A stretch of DNA of 64,000 nt from a bacterium. Its GTDB lineage: Bacteria; Krumholzibacteriota; Krumholzibacteriia; LZORAL124-64-63. Below are positions 16,854-26,011 of this stretch, in pieces (position 1 is the first letter of the stretch; the number at the start of each line of letters is the position of its first letter). The notes beneath the pieces were generated by a model. The model saw only the letters and a program-made list of their open reading frames with translations. It did not search any database and was not told the DNA's origin. The DNA is taken from positions 71,717-135,716 of the forward strand of contig JADJCK010000012.1 in the NCBI GenBank assembly GCA_016703265.1. The letters are read 5' to 3'. A program made the position numbers and the translations under genes.

Positions 16854-18274
16854 TGAAGACCTACGAGAAATCCGCGGGATTCTTCCCGAGCTTCGAGCGC
16901 AAGAGCGGCCCGGCCAAGGACGCCACGCACTACTGCCCGGGCTGCGGCCACGGCAACGTGCACAAGATGATCGCCGAGGCCCTCGAGGACATGGGCCTGA
17001 TCGGGCGGTCGGTGTTCGTGTCGCCGGTCGGTTGCTCGGTGTTCGGCTACTACTACTTCAACTGCGGCAACTTCCAGGCCGCGCACGGTCGTGCGCCCGC
17101 CGTTGCCACGGCCGTCAAGCGCACGAATCCCGACTCGATCGTGATCTCGTACCAGGGCGACGGCGACCTGGCGGCGATCGGCACGGCCGAGACGATCCAC
17201 GCCGCCAACCGCGGCGAGAACATCTGCGTGTTCTTCGTCAACAACGCCATCTACGGCATGACCGGCGGCCAGATGGCCCCGACGACGATGCTGGGCCAGC
17301 GCTCGACGACGACGCCGCAGGGGCGCATCGAGACCCTGCACGGCAACCCGATCCGCATGGCCGAGATGCTCGCCACACTCCCCGCGCCGACCTACATCGA
17401 GCGCGTGGCGATCGGCGACAGCAAGCACATCATGAAGGCGCGCAAGGCCATCCGGAAGGCACTCAAGATCCAGGCCGAGGGCAAGGGCTACAGCTTCGTC
17501 GAGATCGTGTCGGCCTGCCCCACCGGCTGGAAAATGGATCCCGTGCACGCCCGCGACTGGCTGATCGAGGACATGCTCAAGGTGTTCCCGCTCGGCGTCT
17601 ACAAGGACGAGAGCGAGAGCCGCGACGAGGGCTCGTGGAACCGTCGCTGCGATCCGTACGAGCCGGCTCGCGTGAACGAGTACCTTGACCGCCTGAAGAG
17701 CACGCTCGGCGAGTCCGCCCCCGTGGCGCTCGAGCACGACCTGCACTGCAAGTTCGCCGGCTTCGGCGGCCAGGGCATCCTTACGCTCGGCCTGCTGCTG
17801 TCGCAGATCGGCATGCGCGCGGGCCAGCACGTGAGCTGGTTCCCGGCCTACGGCCCCGAGATGCGCGGCGGCACCGCCAACTGCTCGGTGAACGTGTGCC
17901 GCGGCCGCATCGGCACGCCGCTGGTGGACAAGCCGAACGTGCTGGTGGTCATGAACCAGCCTTCGCTCGACGCCTTTGCCGGCGAAGTGGTTGACGGCGG
18001 CACCATCATCGTCGACACGACGATCGTCGAGGGTCGCCCCGACGCGAAGCGCCTGCGGCCGGTGCTGATCCCGGCCACCGGGATCGCCGACGAGGTCGGC
18101 ACCGCGAAGATCGCCAACGTGGTGGTCCTCGGTGCGCTGGTTGCCGCCACCGGTTGCTTCCCGCGCGAGTTCTGCGAGGACACGCTGCGGGCGGCCATCA
18201 AGAAGCGCAGCCTCGTGGACATGAACATCGACGCGTTCGGGCGCGGCTACGAATTCGTGAAGAACGCCCGCTAG
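16853..18274 (+). CDS. 2-oxoacid:ferredoxin oxidoreductase beta-gamma fusion
   Basis: A 473-residue fusion. Residues ~1-285 are the thiamine-diphosphate beta subunit, with 'HYCPGCGHGN', a 'GDGDLAAIG' metal-binding motif and 'NNAIYGMTGGQMAPT'. Residues ~300-470 are the gamma subunit ('FAGFGGQGILTLG', 'SWFPAYGPEMRGGTANC'). In many organisms these are separate genes; here one polypeptide carries both. The real start is the ATG overlapping the alpha-subunit stop; the frame is open further upstream only as a shadow. With the ferredoxin and alpha subunits this completes a four-domain enzyme in three proteins. Confidence 0.9.
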   Translation: MKTYEKSAGFFPSFERKSGPAKDATHYCPGCGHGNVHKMIAEALEDMGLIGRSVFVSPVGCSVFGYYYFNCGNFQAAHGRAPAVATAVKRTNPDSIVISYQGDGDLAAIGTAETIHAANRGENICVFFVNNAIYGMTGGQMAPTTMLGQRSTTTPQGRIETLHGNPIRMAEMLATLPAPTYIERVAIGDSKHIMKARKAIRKALKIQAEGKGYSFVEIVSACPTGWKMDPVHARDWLIEDMLKVFPLGVYKDESESRDEGSWNRRCDPYEPARVNEYLDRLKSTLGESAPVALEHDLHCKFAGFGGQGILTLGLLLSQIGMRAGQHVSWFPAYGPEMRGGTANCSVNVCRGRIGTPLVDKPNVLVVMNQPSLDAFAGEVVDGGTIIVDTTIVEGRPDAKRLRPVLIPATGIADEVGTAKIANVVVLGALVAATGCFPREFCEDTLRAAIKKRSLVDMNIDAFGRGYEFVKNAR

Positions 18275-18293
18275 CGAAGCCAGGGAGCCAGGC

Positions 18294-19424
18294 ATGATCA
18301 TCGGGATTCCGCGTTCGCGTGTGGCCGACGAACACCGCGTGGCGCTGCCGCCGCGTGCTGCGGCCGAGTTGACCGCGCGTGGCCACGAAGTGCACGTCGA
18401 GGTGCGGGCCGGGCTCGGCGCCGGCTTCACGGACGAGCAGTACGAACAGGCCGGCGCGCGCATTGCGCACAGCGCCGAGGAGATCTGGGGCCGCGCCGAC
18501 ATGGTCGTCAAGGTCGGCAAGCCGCAGCCCGACGAGTACCCCTTTGTGCGTGAAGGCCAGATCCTGGCCTCGGTGATGAACCTGGCCGCGGCCGAGCGCG
18601 GACTCATCGACCTGCTGGTCGAACGCCGCTGCCTGGCGCTGGACTTCGTGACGATCCAGGAGGAGAACGGGAACCTGCCGGTGCTGCGGCCGCTGAGCCA
18701 GATCGCCGGCCGCATGGTGCCGCAGATCGCGGCCCGCTACCTGCAGACCGATCACGGCGGCCTCGGTATCCTGCTGGGCGGCGCGCCCGCGGTGCCGCCG
18801 GCCGAAGTGGTGGTCATCGGTGCGGGTACGGTCGGACGCAATGCCGTGCGCGCGTGCATCGGCGCCGGTGCGCGGGTCACGTTGCTGGACAGCGATTTCG
18901 CACGCATCACGGAGCTCGACTGGACGTTCCCCGGCCAGGTCACGACGTTCCTCGCCAGCGAGGCGACGCTGCGCAAGGCGCTGTCGTATGCCGACGTGGT
19001 GGTCGGCGCCGTGCTCATCCCGGGCGCCCGGACACCGCACCTGGTCACGCGGGAGATGGTGGGATTGCTGCGCGAGAAGAGCCTGGTGATCGACATCTCG
19101 GTCGACCAGGGCGGCTGCTTCGCCACCAGCCGGCCCACCCGCCTGTCCGATCCGACCTACGTGGTGGACGGTGTGACGCACTTCTGCGTGCCGAACCTGC
19201 CCAGCCTCGTGGCACGGTCGTCCAGCTACGCGCTGGGCGGCGCCATCCTGCCGTACCTGGCGGCCATCGCGGCCCGTGGCCCGCACGCGGCCCTGGCCGC
19301 CGACCCGTCGCTCGCGCGCGGCGTGAACGTCATGGAAGGGCTGGTGACCCAGCCGGGCCTGGCCGCAGCGCACGGCTGCGCGTGGACACCCGTGGCCGAC
19401 CTCCTGCCGGGGGGCACCTCATGA
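18294..19424 (+). CDS. ald: Alanine dehydrogenase
   Basis: A 376-residue member of the alanine dehydrogenase/transhydrogenase family: N-terminal 'MIIGIPRSRVADEHRVALPP', substrate-site 'VVKVGKPQ', NAD-binding 'VVIGAGTVGRNAV', and C-terminal 'VNVMEGLVTQPGLA'. It reversibly deaminates L-alanine to pyruvate with NAD. It sits 19 bases after the oxidoreductase fusion and overlaps the CoA-transferase by four bases, so it belongs to the same operon. That placement suggests a nitrogen/redox balancing role in amino-acid fermentation or oxidation (inference). Confidence 0.9.
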   Translation: MIIGIPRSRVADEHRVALPPRAAAELTARGHEVHVEVRAGLGAGFTDEQYEQAGARIAHSAEEIWGRADMVVKVGKPQPDEYPFVREGQILASVMNLAAAERGLIDLLVERRCLALDFVTIQEENGNLPVLRPLSQIAGRMVPQIAARYLQTDHGGLGILLGGAPAVPPAEVVVIGAGTVGRNAVRACIGAGARVTLLDSDFARITELDWTFPGQVTTFLASEATLRKALSYADVVVGAVLIPGARTPHLVTREMVGLLREKSLVIDISVDQGGCFATSRPTRLSDPTYVVDGVTHFCVPNLPSLVARSSSYALGGAILPYLAAIAARGPHAALAADPSLARGVNVMEGLVTQPGLAAAHGCAWTPVADLLPGGTS

Positions 19425-20746
19425 GCTGGATGGCGCGCTATCGCGAACGCCTGCGCACCCCCGAGGAAGCGGTGGGCGCCATCGCCTCGGGCGAGAAGGT
19501 CTACCTCGGCTCGGGCTGCGCGGCGCCCCACGGGCTCATCAGCGCCCTGGCGGCGAGGCACGACGAGCTCCGCGGCGTCGACATCATCCATCACCTGACC
19601 ATGGGCGAGGCGCCGTACATCGCCCCGGGCATGGAAGAGAGCTTCCGCCTGCGCGACTGCTTCGTGGCGGCGAACACGCGCGAAGCGGTCAACGAAGGGC
19701 GTGCCGACTACATCCCCATCCACCTGCACGAGATGCCGCGCCTGTTCCGTCGCGGCGTCATCCCGCTGGATTGGGCGCTGATCCAGGTGAGCCCGCCCGA
19801 CGAGCACGGCTTCTGCTCCTTCGGCATCGAGGTCGGGGTCACGAAGCCGGCGGCGCTGTGCGCGCGCAACATCGTGGTGGAAGTGAACCGCCGCATGCCC
19901 CGCACGCTGGGCGACAGCTTCATCCACGTCTCCAAAATCGAGGCCTTCGTCGAGGTGGAACGCGACCTGGACGAATTCCATCCCGAGCCGCCGACGGAAC
20001 TCGAGCGCGCCGTCGGTCGGCACGTGGCGGGGCTGATCCAGGATGGTGCCTGCCTGCAGCTGGGCCTCGGCGCGATTCCCAACGCGGTGCTCGAGTTCCT
20101 GGGCGACCGCCGCGACCTTGGCGTGCACACCGAGATGATCACCGAGGCGCTGCCCGGCCTGGTGCAGAGCGGCGTCGTGACGGGCGAGCGCAAGACGCTG
20201 CACCCGGGCAAGGTCGTCGCCGGTTTCATCATGGGCACGCGGAAGACCTACGATTTCGCGCACGACAATGCGCTGTTCGAGTTCCATCCCACCGACTACG
20301 TCAACCACCCGGCCACGATCGCCCGCAATGTGGGCATGACAGCGGTCAACAGCGCCATCGAGGTCGACCTGACCGGCCAGGTCTGTTCCGACTCGATCGG
20401 CGAGCGTATCCACAGCGGGTTCGGCGGCCAGGCCGACTTCATGCGTGGTGCGGCCCTGGCCGAGGGCGGCCTGCCGATCATCGCGCTGCCGTCGACGACT
20501 TCCGACGGCACGCGGTCGCGCATCGTGCCCTTCCTGGCCCACGGCGCCGGCGTGGTGATCACGCGAGCGGACGTGCATGTCGTCGTCACCGAGTACGGCG
20601 CGGCGCCCATGCTCGGACGCAGCCTGCGCGAGCGCGCCGAGGCCCTGATCGGCATCGCGCACCCCGATTTCCGCGAGTCGCTGCTGGCTTCGGCCCGGGA
20701 GCGGGGCGTTTTCGGGCGCGTCTGGCCGGGCGGGCTGCCTGCCTGA
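19421..20746 (+). CDS. Acetyl-CoA hydrolase/4-hydroxybutyrate-type CoA-transferase
   Basis: A 441-residue class I CoA-transferase of the acetyl-CoA hydrolase/transferase family. It has 'GVHTEMITEAL' with the likely CoA-ester-forming Glu (about residue 238) and the C-terminal 'IHSGFGGQADFMRGA' loop. It exchanges CoA between acyl-CoA and a carboxylate such as acetate. The ATG overlaps the alanine dehydrogenase stop (ATGA). As last gene of the operon it could convert the acyl-CoA made by the oxidoreductase into acetyl-CoA plus a free acid. Confidence 0.9.
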   Translation: MSWMARYRERLRTPEEAVGAIASGEKVYLGSGCAAPHGLISALAARHDELRGVDIIHHLTMGEAPYIAPGMEESFRLRDCFVAANTREAVNEGRADYIPIHLHEMPRLFRRGVIPLDWALIQVSPPDEHGFCSFGIEVGVTKPAALCARNIVVEVNRRMPRTLGDSFIHVSKIEAFVEVERDLDEFHPEPPTELERAVGRHVAGLIQDGACLQLGLGAIPNAVLEFLGDRRDLGVHTEMITEALPGLVQSGVVTGERKTLHPGKVVAGFIMGTRKTYDFAHDNALFEFHPTDYVNHPATIARNVGMTAVNSAIEVDLTGQVCSDSIGERIHSGFGGQADFMRGAALAEGGLPIIALPSTTSDGTRSRIVPFLAHGAGVVITRADVHVVVTEYGAAPMLGRSLRERAEALIGIAHPDFRESLLASARERGVFGRVWPGGLPA

Positions 20747-20769
20747 ACCCGGCCTGCGGCCCGCCGCCG

Positions 20770-20798
20770 TTGACACCGGGCGCATTCATGGACTAGAT
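20770..20798 (+). promoter_or_regulatory. Promoter of the NtrC-family regulator
   Basis: A perfect TTGACA (20770-20775) with a weak -10 about 17-18 bases later (CTAGAT/TAGATG around 20793-20799), 60 bases before the start codon. Confidence 0.4.
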
Positions 20799-20808
20799 GT
20801 GAGGCAGT

Positions 20809-20833
20809 GCGCGGCTGTGTCCGACAGCCGCGC
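20809..20833 (+). promoter_or_regulatory. Hairpin in the regulator's 5' leader
   Basis: A perfect 10-base stem GCGCGGCTGT / ACAGCCGCGC with a five-base loop, downstream of the promoter and ~20 bases before the start codon. It is not followed by a T-run. It may shield or delimit the leader, or terminate the operon ahead of it. Confidence 0.5.
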
Positions 20834-20856
20834 CGGTCCGTCCCCCCGGGAGTTCC

Positions 20857-22248
20857 ATGACGCAGAGCGACCCCAGCGCGCCCACGGGAGCCGGTCCGTC
20901 TCCCGACGAGATGGCGGGCGCCACCATCCTCATCGTCGACGACGAGCCGGAACTCTGCCGCGCGCTCAGCAAGCTGCTCGGGCGCAACGGCTATGCGGTC
21001 GTGACGGCGGGCAACGGCGAGGAAGCGCTGCAGGTCCTGCGGCGGCAGGAGATTCATCTCGTGCTGTCCGACCTGCAGATGCCCCGCATGGGCGGCCTCG
21101 ACCTGCTCAAGGCGGCGCAGATCATCTCGCCGTCCACCGAGTTCGTCATCATCACCGGGCACGGTTCGATCGAAACGGCTGTCGATGCCATGAAATCCGG
21201 CGCTTACGACTTCATCGAGAAGCCCTTCTCGACGTCCACCACGCTGAAGGTGGTGCGCAAGGCGCTCGAGAAGCAGAACCTGCTGATGGAGAACCGGCAG
21301 CTGCGGCGCAAGCTGGACGAGATCCAGGGCACTGCGGACATCATCGGTCGCAGCGAACCCATGCGACGGGCCATCGCCACGGCGCAGCAGGCGGCCCCGA
21401 GCAGCGCGACGATCCTGATCACCGGGGAGAGCGGCACGGGCAAGGAGGTGTTCGCCTCGGCCATCCACCGCTGGAGCGATCGCGCCCGGCGCAACATGGT
21501 CACCGTCAGCTGCGCCGCGCTGCCCGAAACGCTGCTGGAAGCAGAGCTGTTCGGCTACGAGAAGGGCGCCTTCACCGGCGCCGTGGCGCGCCGCAAGGGA
21601 CGCTTCGAGCTGGCCGACCGCGGCACGCTGTTCCTGGACGAAGTGGGGGAGATGAGCCCCACCACGCAGGTGAAGCTGCTGCGTGTGCTCCAGGAAGGCA
21701 CGCTGGAGCGGCTCGGCGGCGGCGAGCCGGTGGTGGTCGACGTGAGGATCATCGCCGCCACCAATTCCGACCTGCCCGCCCTCGTGGAGGCCGGGCGCTT
21801 CCGTGAGGACCTTTTCTACCGGTTGAACGTGATCAACCTGGAACTGCCGCCCCTGCGGCGGCGCGGCGATGACGTGACGCTGCTCGCGGACTTCTTCCTT
21901 GCCCGCTACAACGCCAAGAACAGCAAGCAGCTGTCGGGCTTCACGCCGGCGGCGCTGGAGGTGCTCGGGCGCTACGGCTGGCCCGGCAACGTGCGCGAAC
22001 TCGAGAACGCCGTCGAGCGGGCGGTCGTGCTCTCACGCCAGTCGCAGGTCGACGTCGACGCCCTGCCGCCCAACGTGGTGGCCGGCCGGGCGCGCCTTGA
22101 GCAGGTGGTCATCCCCGTGGGCTGCACGCTGCGCGATGCCGAGATGGAGCTGATCCAGGCCACGCTCGAAAGCACCGGCGGGGACAAGGAAATGGCCGCC
22201 AGGATCCTCGGCATTGCGGCCCGCACCATCTACCGGCGGCTCCAGTAG
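20857..22248 (+). CDS. Sigma-54-dependent response regulator (NtrC family)
   Basis: A 463-residue regulator with receiver (residues ~22-140: acidic pair in VDDE, phospho-Asp72, Thr100, Lys122), AAA+ domain (~170-400: Walker A GESGTGKE, sigma-54 contact GAFTGA, Walker B FLDEVGEM), and a C-terminal Fis-type helix-turn-helix ending 'ARILGIAARTIYRRLQ'. It should activate sigma-54 promoters by ATP hydrolysis after phosphorylation. No partner kinase is adjacent, so it is an orphan in this window. The HTH ends right at the stop, with no C-terminal extension. Confidence 0.93.
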   Translation: MTQSDPSAPTGAGPSPDEMAGATILIVDDEPELCRALSKLLGRNGYAVVTAGNGEEALQVLRRQEIHLVLSDLQMPRMGGLDLLKAAQIISPSTEFVIITGHGSIETAVDAMKSGAYDFIEKPFSTSTTLKVVRKALEKQNLLMENRQLRRKLDEIQGTADIIGRSEPMRRAIATAQQAAPSSATILITGESGTGKEVFASAIHRWSDRARRNMVTVSCAALPETLLEAELFGYEKGAFTGAVARRKGRFELADRGTLFLDEVGEMSPTTQVKLLRVLQEGTLERLGGGEPVVVDVRIIAATNSDLPALVEAGRFREDLFYRLNVINLELPPLRRRGDDVTLLADFFLARYNAKNSKQLSGFTPAALEVLGRYGWPGNVRELENAVERAVVLSRQSQVDVDALPPNVVAGRARLEQVVIPVGCTLRDAEMELIQATLESTGGDKEMAARILGIAARTIYRRLQ

Positions 22249-22263
22249 GGGGCGGGGGCTCCC

Positions 22264-22292
22264 TTGACCCCTTTTGGGGCCGGGGCTATATT
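22264..22292 (+). promoter_or_regulatory. Promoter of tRNA-Leu
   Basis: TTGACC (22264-22269), 17-base spacer, TATATT (22287-22292): a near-consensus sigma-70-like promoter, giving an ~85-base 5' leader before the tRNA. Confidence 0.7.
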
Positions 22293-22382
22293 CGCGCGGC
22301 CCGCGCCGCCGCGGGGCCCGTTCCCCGGAATCGCCTGATGGGTTTGTGAGCACCGGATTGCCGGCGCCCAATCGGTTTCCAA

Positions 22383-22467
22383 GCGAGAGTGGCGGAACTG
22401 GCAGACACGCAGGATTTAGGTTCCTGTGGGGAAACCCGTGGGGGTTCGAGCCCCCCCTCTCGCACCA
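22383..22467 (+). tRNA. tRNA-Leu (anticodon TAG)
   Basis: An 85-base class II tRNA. The acceptor stem GCGAGAG/CTCTCGC closes with A discriminator and encoded CCA. The anticodon stem CAGGA/TCCTG encloses loop TTTAGGT, so the anticodon is TAG (reads CTN, chiefly CTA). A long variable arm (TGGGGAAACCCGT) and a GGGGG-TTCGAGC-CCCCC T-arm are present, as expected for tRNA-Leu. It lies between the regulator and tig. Confidence 0.95.
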
Positions 22468-22543
22468 GGACCCTCCGGGGCGCACCAGGACCCTTCGGGG
22501 CGCACCAGGACCCTTCGGGGCGCACCAGGCAGGCCCTCCGGGG
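22461..22543. repeat. Tandem 20-base repeat starting with the tRNA-Leu 3' end
   Basis: The last bases of the tRNA, CGCACCA, begin a 20-base unit CGCACCAGGACCCTTCGGGG that occurs at 22461, 22481 and 22501, followed by a longer, diverged fourth copy from 22521. Each unit contains a small CCC-TTCG-GGG hairpin (first and last copies read TCCG). The array fills most of the gap between the tRNA and tig. Confidence 0.9.
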
Positions 22544-22625
22544 CCCGTTTCCCAGCACTGCGCGCCGCGCCCGGGGCCTTCCAGCGCCGGGCCGTTTTCA
22601 CATTCCACACGCAAGGATCAAGGCC

Positions 22626-23969
22626 ATGTCCGAGAACCAGACCGGCGCCGATCGGCCCATCGTCACGACCGTCGAGTCGCCTGAGCCCTGCCGTCGCGTC
22701 ATCCGCGCCGAGGTCGCCCGCTCCCTCTACGAGCGCGAATACGCCGACCGGCTCAAGAAGGCCGCCCGGACACACCATCGCCCGGGCTTCCGCAAGGGAC
22801 ACACGCCGAAGGCGGTTCTCGAGCGGGAACTGGGCGAGATGATCCGCGTCGAGGCCGTCGAGGCGCTGGTGCCGAAGGCCTGGATCAATGCCATCCTCGA
22901 GCACAAGCTTGCGCCGGTGAACGATCCGGCGCTGGAAAACCTCGAGTTCAAGGAGGAGGGCCCCCTGAAGTTCGACCTCGTGGTCGAGGTGCGGCCCGAG
23001 ATCAAGCTGAACGACCTGTCCGGGCTGCCCGTGAAGCGGCGGCAGGTGTCGGTGTCCGACGAGGATGTCGAGCGGGTGATCGAGCGGCTGCGCGAGGCGC
23101 GGGCCGGCTGGGAGACCGTCGAGCGCGAGGCGCGCAACGGCGACCAGGTCACGCTTGACCTGCTGCCCGGCGATGACGCCGGCAACTTCGACGAGGCCCG
23201 CCTGATTGCCGACCAGCGCTTCGTGCTGGGCGCCGAGAACAATCTCCCGGCGTTCAACGAGCGCCTCGACGGCTGTGCCGCCGGCAACGAACGCATCGTC
23301 GAGGTTGCCTACCCGGCCGACCATCCGAACCCGCAGCTGCAGGGGCGTTCGGTCAAGTTTCGCTGCCTGATCAAGTCGGTGGCCCAGAAGAAGCTGGCGG
23401 AGCTCGACGACGCGTTCGCCGCCAGCTGCGGCCCGGTCCAGGACGTGGCCGGACTGCGCGCGGACATCCGCAAGGACCTGGAGAAGGAGGCGGCCCGCCG
23501 CGTCGCCCAGGAGCTGGATGTCCAGCTCCAGGCGGAACTCCTGAAGCGGCACGAGGTTCCCCTGCCGCAGTCCATGGTCGACAAGTACCTCGAGTCGGGG
23601 CTGGCCGAGCTGCACCAGCGCAACCTGCGGGTTGGACGCGCCAACACCGAGCAGGAGGACGCGACCTACCGCGAGGAGGGGCGTCCGCACGCCGAACGCG
23701 CGCTGCGGGGCATGCTCCTGCTCGAAGCCGTCCGGCGGCAGGAAGAGATCAAGGCGGACAAGGAGGCGGTCGATGAACGGATCGCCGAGATTGCCGCCGA
23801 AAACGGTTTCGAGGTTGACCGGTACCGTGAATTCGTCGACAGTGGCGACGAGCGGGAACGGATCGAATACGACCTTCTCGAGCGGCGTACGTACGATTTC
23901 CTGCTGTCGCGCGCGGCGGTCCAGGATGTGCCCGCGGACACGGATGTCCTGAGTGAAACGGTCTCCTGA
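22626..23969 (+). CDS. tig: Trigger factor chaperone
   Basis: A 447-residue trigger factor. The N-terminal ribosome-binding domain carries the signature 'GFRKGHTPKAVLERELG' (family G-F-R-x-G-x-x-P), followed by an FKBP-like middle domain (~165-245) and a helical C-terminal cradle. The start is the ATG at 22626 with AAGGATC upstream; the frame is open back through the tRNA but cannot be coding there. It is the first gene of the tig-clpP-clpX-lon order conserved in many bacteria. It binds nascent chains at the ribosome exit. Confidence 0.93.
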   Translation: MSENQTGADRPIVTTVESPEPCRRVIRAEVARSLYEREYADRLKKAARTHHRPGFRKGHTPKAVLERELGEMIRVEAVEALVPKAWINAILEHKLAPVNDPALENLEFKEEGPLKFDLVVEVRPEIKLNDLSGLPVKRRQVSVSDEDVERVIERLREARAGWETVEREARNGDQVTLDLLPGDDAGNFDEARLIADQRFVLGAENNLPAFNERLDGCAAGNERIVEVAYPADHPNPQLQGRSVKFRCLIKSVAQKKLAELDDAFAASCGPVQDVAGLRADIRKDLEKEAARRVAQELDVQLQAELLKRHEVPLPQSMVDKYLESGLAELHQRNLRVGRANTEQEDATYREEGRPHAERALRGMLLLEAVRRQEEIKADKEAVDERIAEIAAENGFEVDRYREFVDSGDERERIEYDLLERRTYDFLLSRAAVQDVPADTDVLSETVS

Positions 23970-23985
23970 TCGAAACGGAGTAGTG

Positions 23986-24597
23986 ATGCTGGTTCCCGTG
24001 GTCGTTGATCAAACCAGTCATGGCGAGCGCGCCTATGACATCTATTCGCGGCTCCTCAAGGACCGCATCATTTTCCTCGGCTTTCCGGTCGATGACAACA
24101 TCGCCAATCTGGTCATCGCCCAGATGCTCTTTCTGCAAGCTGAGGATCCTGAACGGGATATCTATCTTTACATCAACAGTCCCGGCGGCAGCGTGACCGC
24201 TGGTCTTGCCATCTACGATACGATGCAATACATTACAAATGATGTGGTTACCATCTGCATGGGGCAGGCGGCCAGCATGGGCGCCGTGCTCCTGGCGGCC
24301 GGCAAGGACGGCAAACGGTCGGCGCTGAAGAACTCGCGGGTGATGATCCATCAGCCTCTGGGCGGCAGCCAGGGCCAGGCGAGCATGATCGAGATCTACA
24401 CCCGGGAGATCCTGAGCATCCGGGACAAGCTCTACGGCATCCTCGCCAAGCATACCGGCCAGTCGCTCGAGAAGATAGCCGCCGACAGTGACCGAGACTT
24501 CTTCATGTCCGCCGACGAGGCCTGCGCTTACGGGATCGTCGACAAGGTCATCGAGAGCCGCAGCGAAATCGAGACGGACAAGGCGAAGAAGAAGTAG
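23986..24597 (+). CDS. clpP: ATP-dependent Clp protease proteolytic subunit
   Basis: A 203-residue ClpP with catalytic Ser97 (GQAASMGA), His122 (VMIHQPLGG) and Asp171 (DRDFFMSADEA). The start is the ATG at 23986 with GGAG six bases away, giving 'MLVPVVVDQTSHGERAYDIYSRLL', the typical ClpP N-terminus after a short leader. It begins 16 bases after tig and precedes clpX by 38 bases. It forms the tetradecameric chamber fed by ClpX. The codons in its first ~80 residues are less GC-rich than those of its neighbours. Confidence 0.96.
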   Translation: MLVPVVVDQTSHGERAYDIYSRLLKDRIIFLGFPVDDNIANLVIAQMLFLQAEDPERDIYLYINSPGGSVTAGLAIYDTMQYITNDVVTICMGQAASMGAVLLAAGKDGKRSALKNSRVMIHQPLGGSQGQASMIEIYTREILSIRDKLYGILAKHTGQSLEKIAADSDRDFFMSADEACAYGIVDKVIESRSEIETDKAKKK

Positions 24598-24635
24598 GGC
24601 CGTTCGGGCCCGCGGGACGCGGTCGGGGAGCAGTG

Positions 24636-25899
<1,264 letters not shown>

Positions 25900-26011
25900 T
25901 CCCGAGCGTGCGTCGGCCCCGCCGGGGTCGCCCGGCCGCGGCCGGAGCGATCCCGGCGCGGTCGTCACCATCGCCGGCAGCCCGCGCACTCCCACCGTGC
26001 CAAGGAGCATG

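Noticed and set aside
16769..18715. A 648-codon minus-strand frame opposite the oxidoreductase and alanine dehydrogenase genes
   Set aside because: Crosses two real genes and shows no recognisable motif; shadow.
22383..22543. Integration (att) site at tRNA-Leu
   Set aside because: No integrase, no far-side repeat and only housekeeping genes downstream; kept as a repeat finding only.
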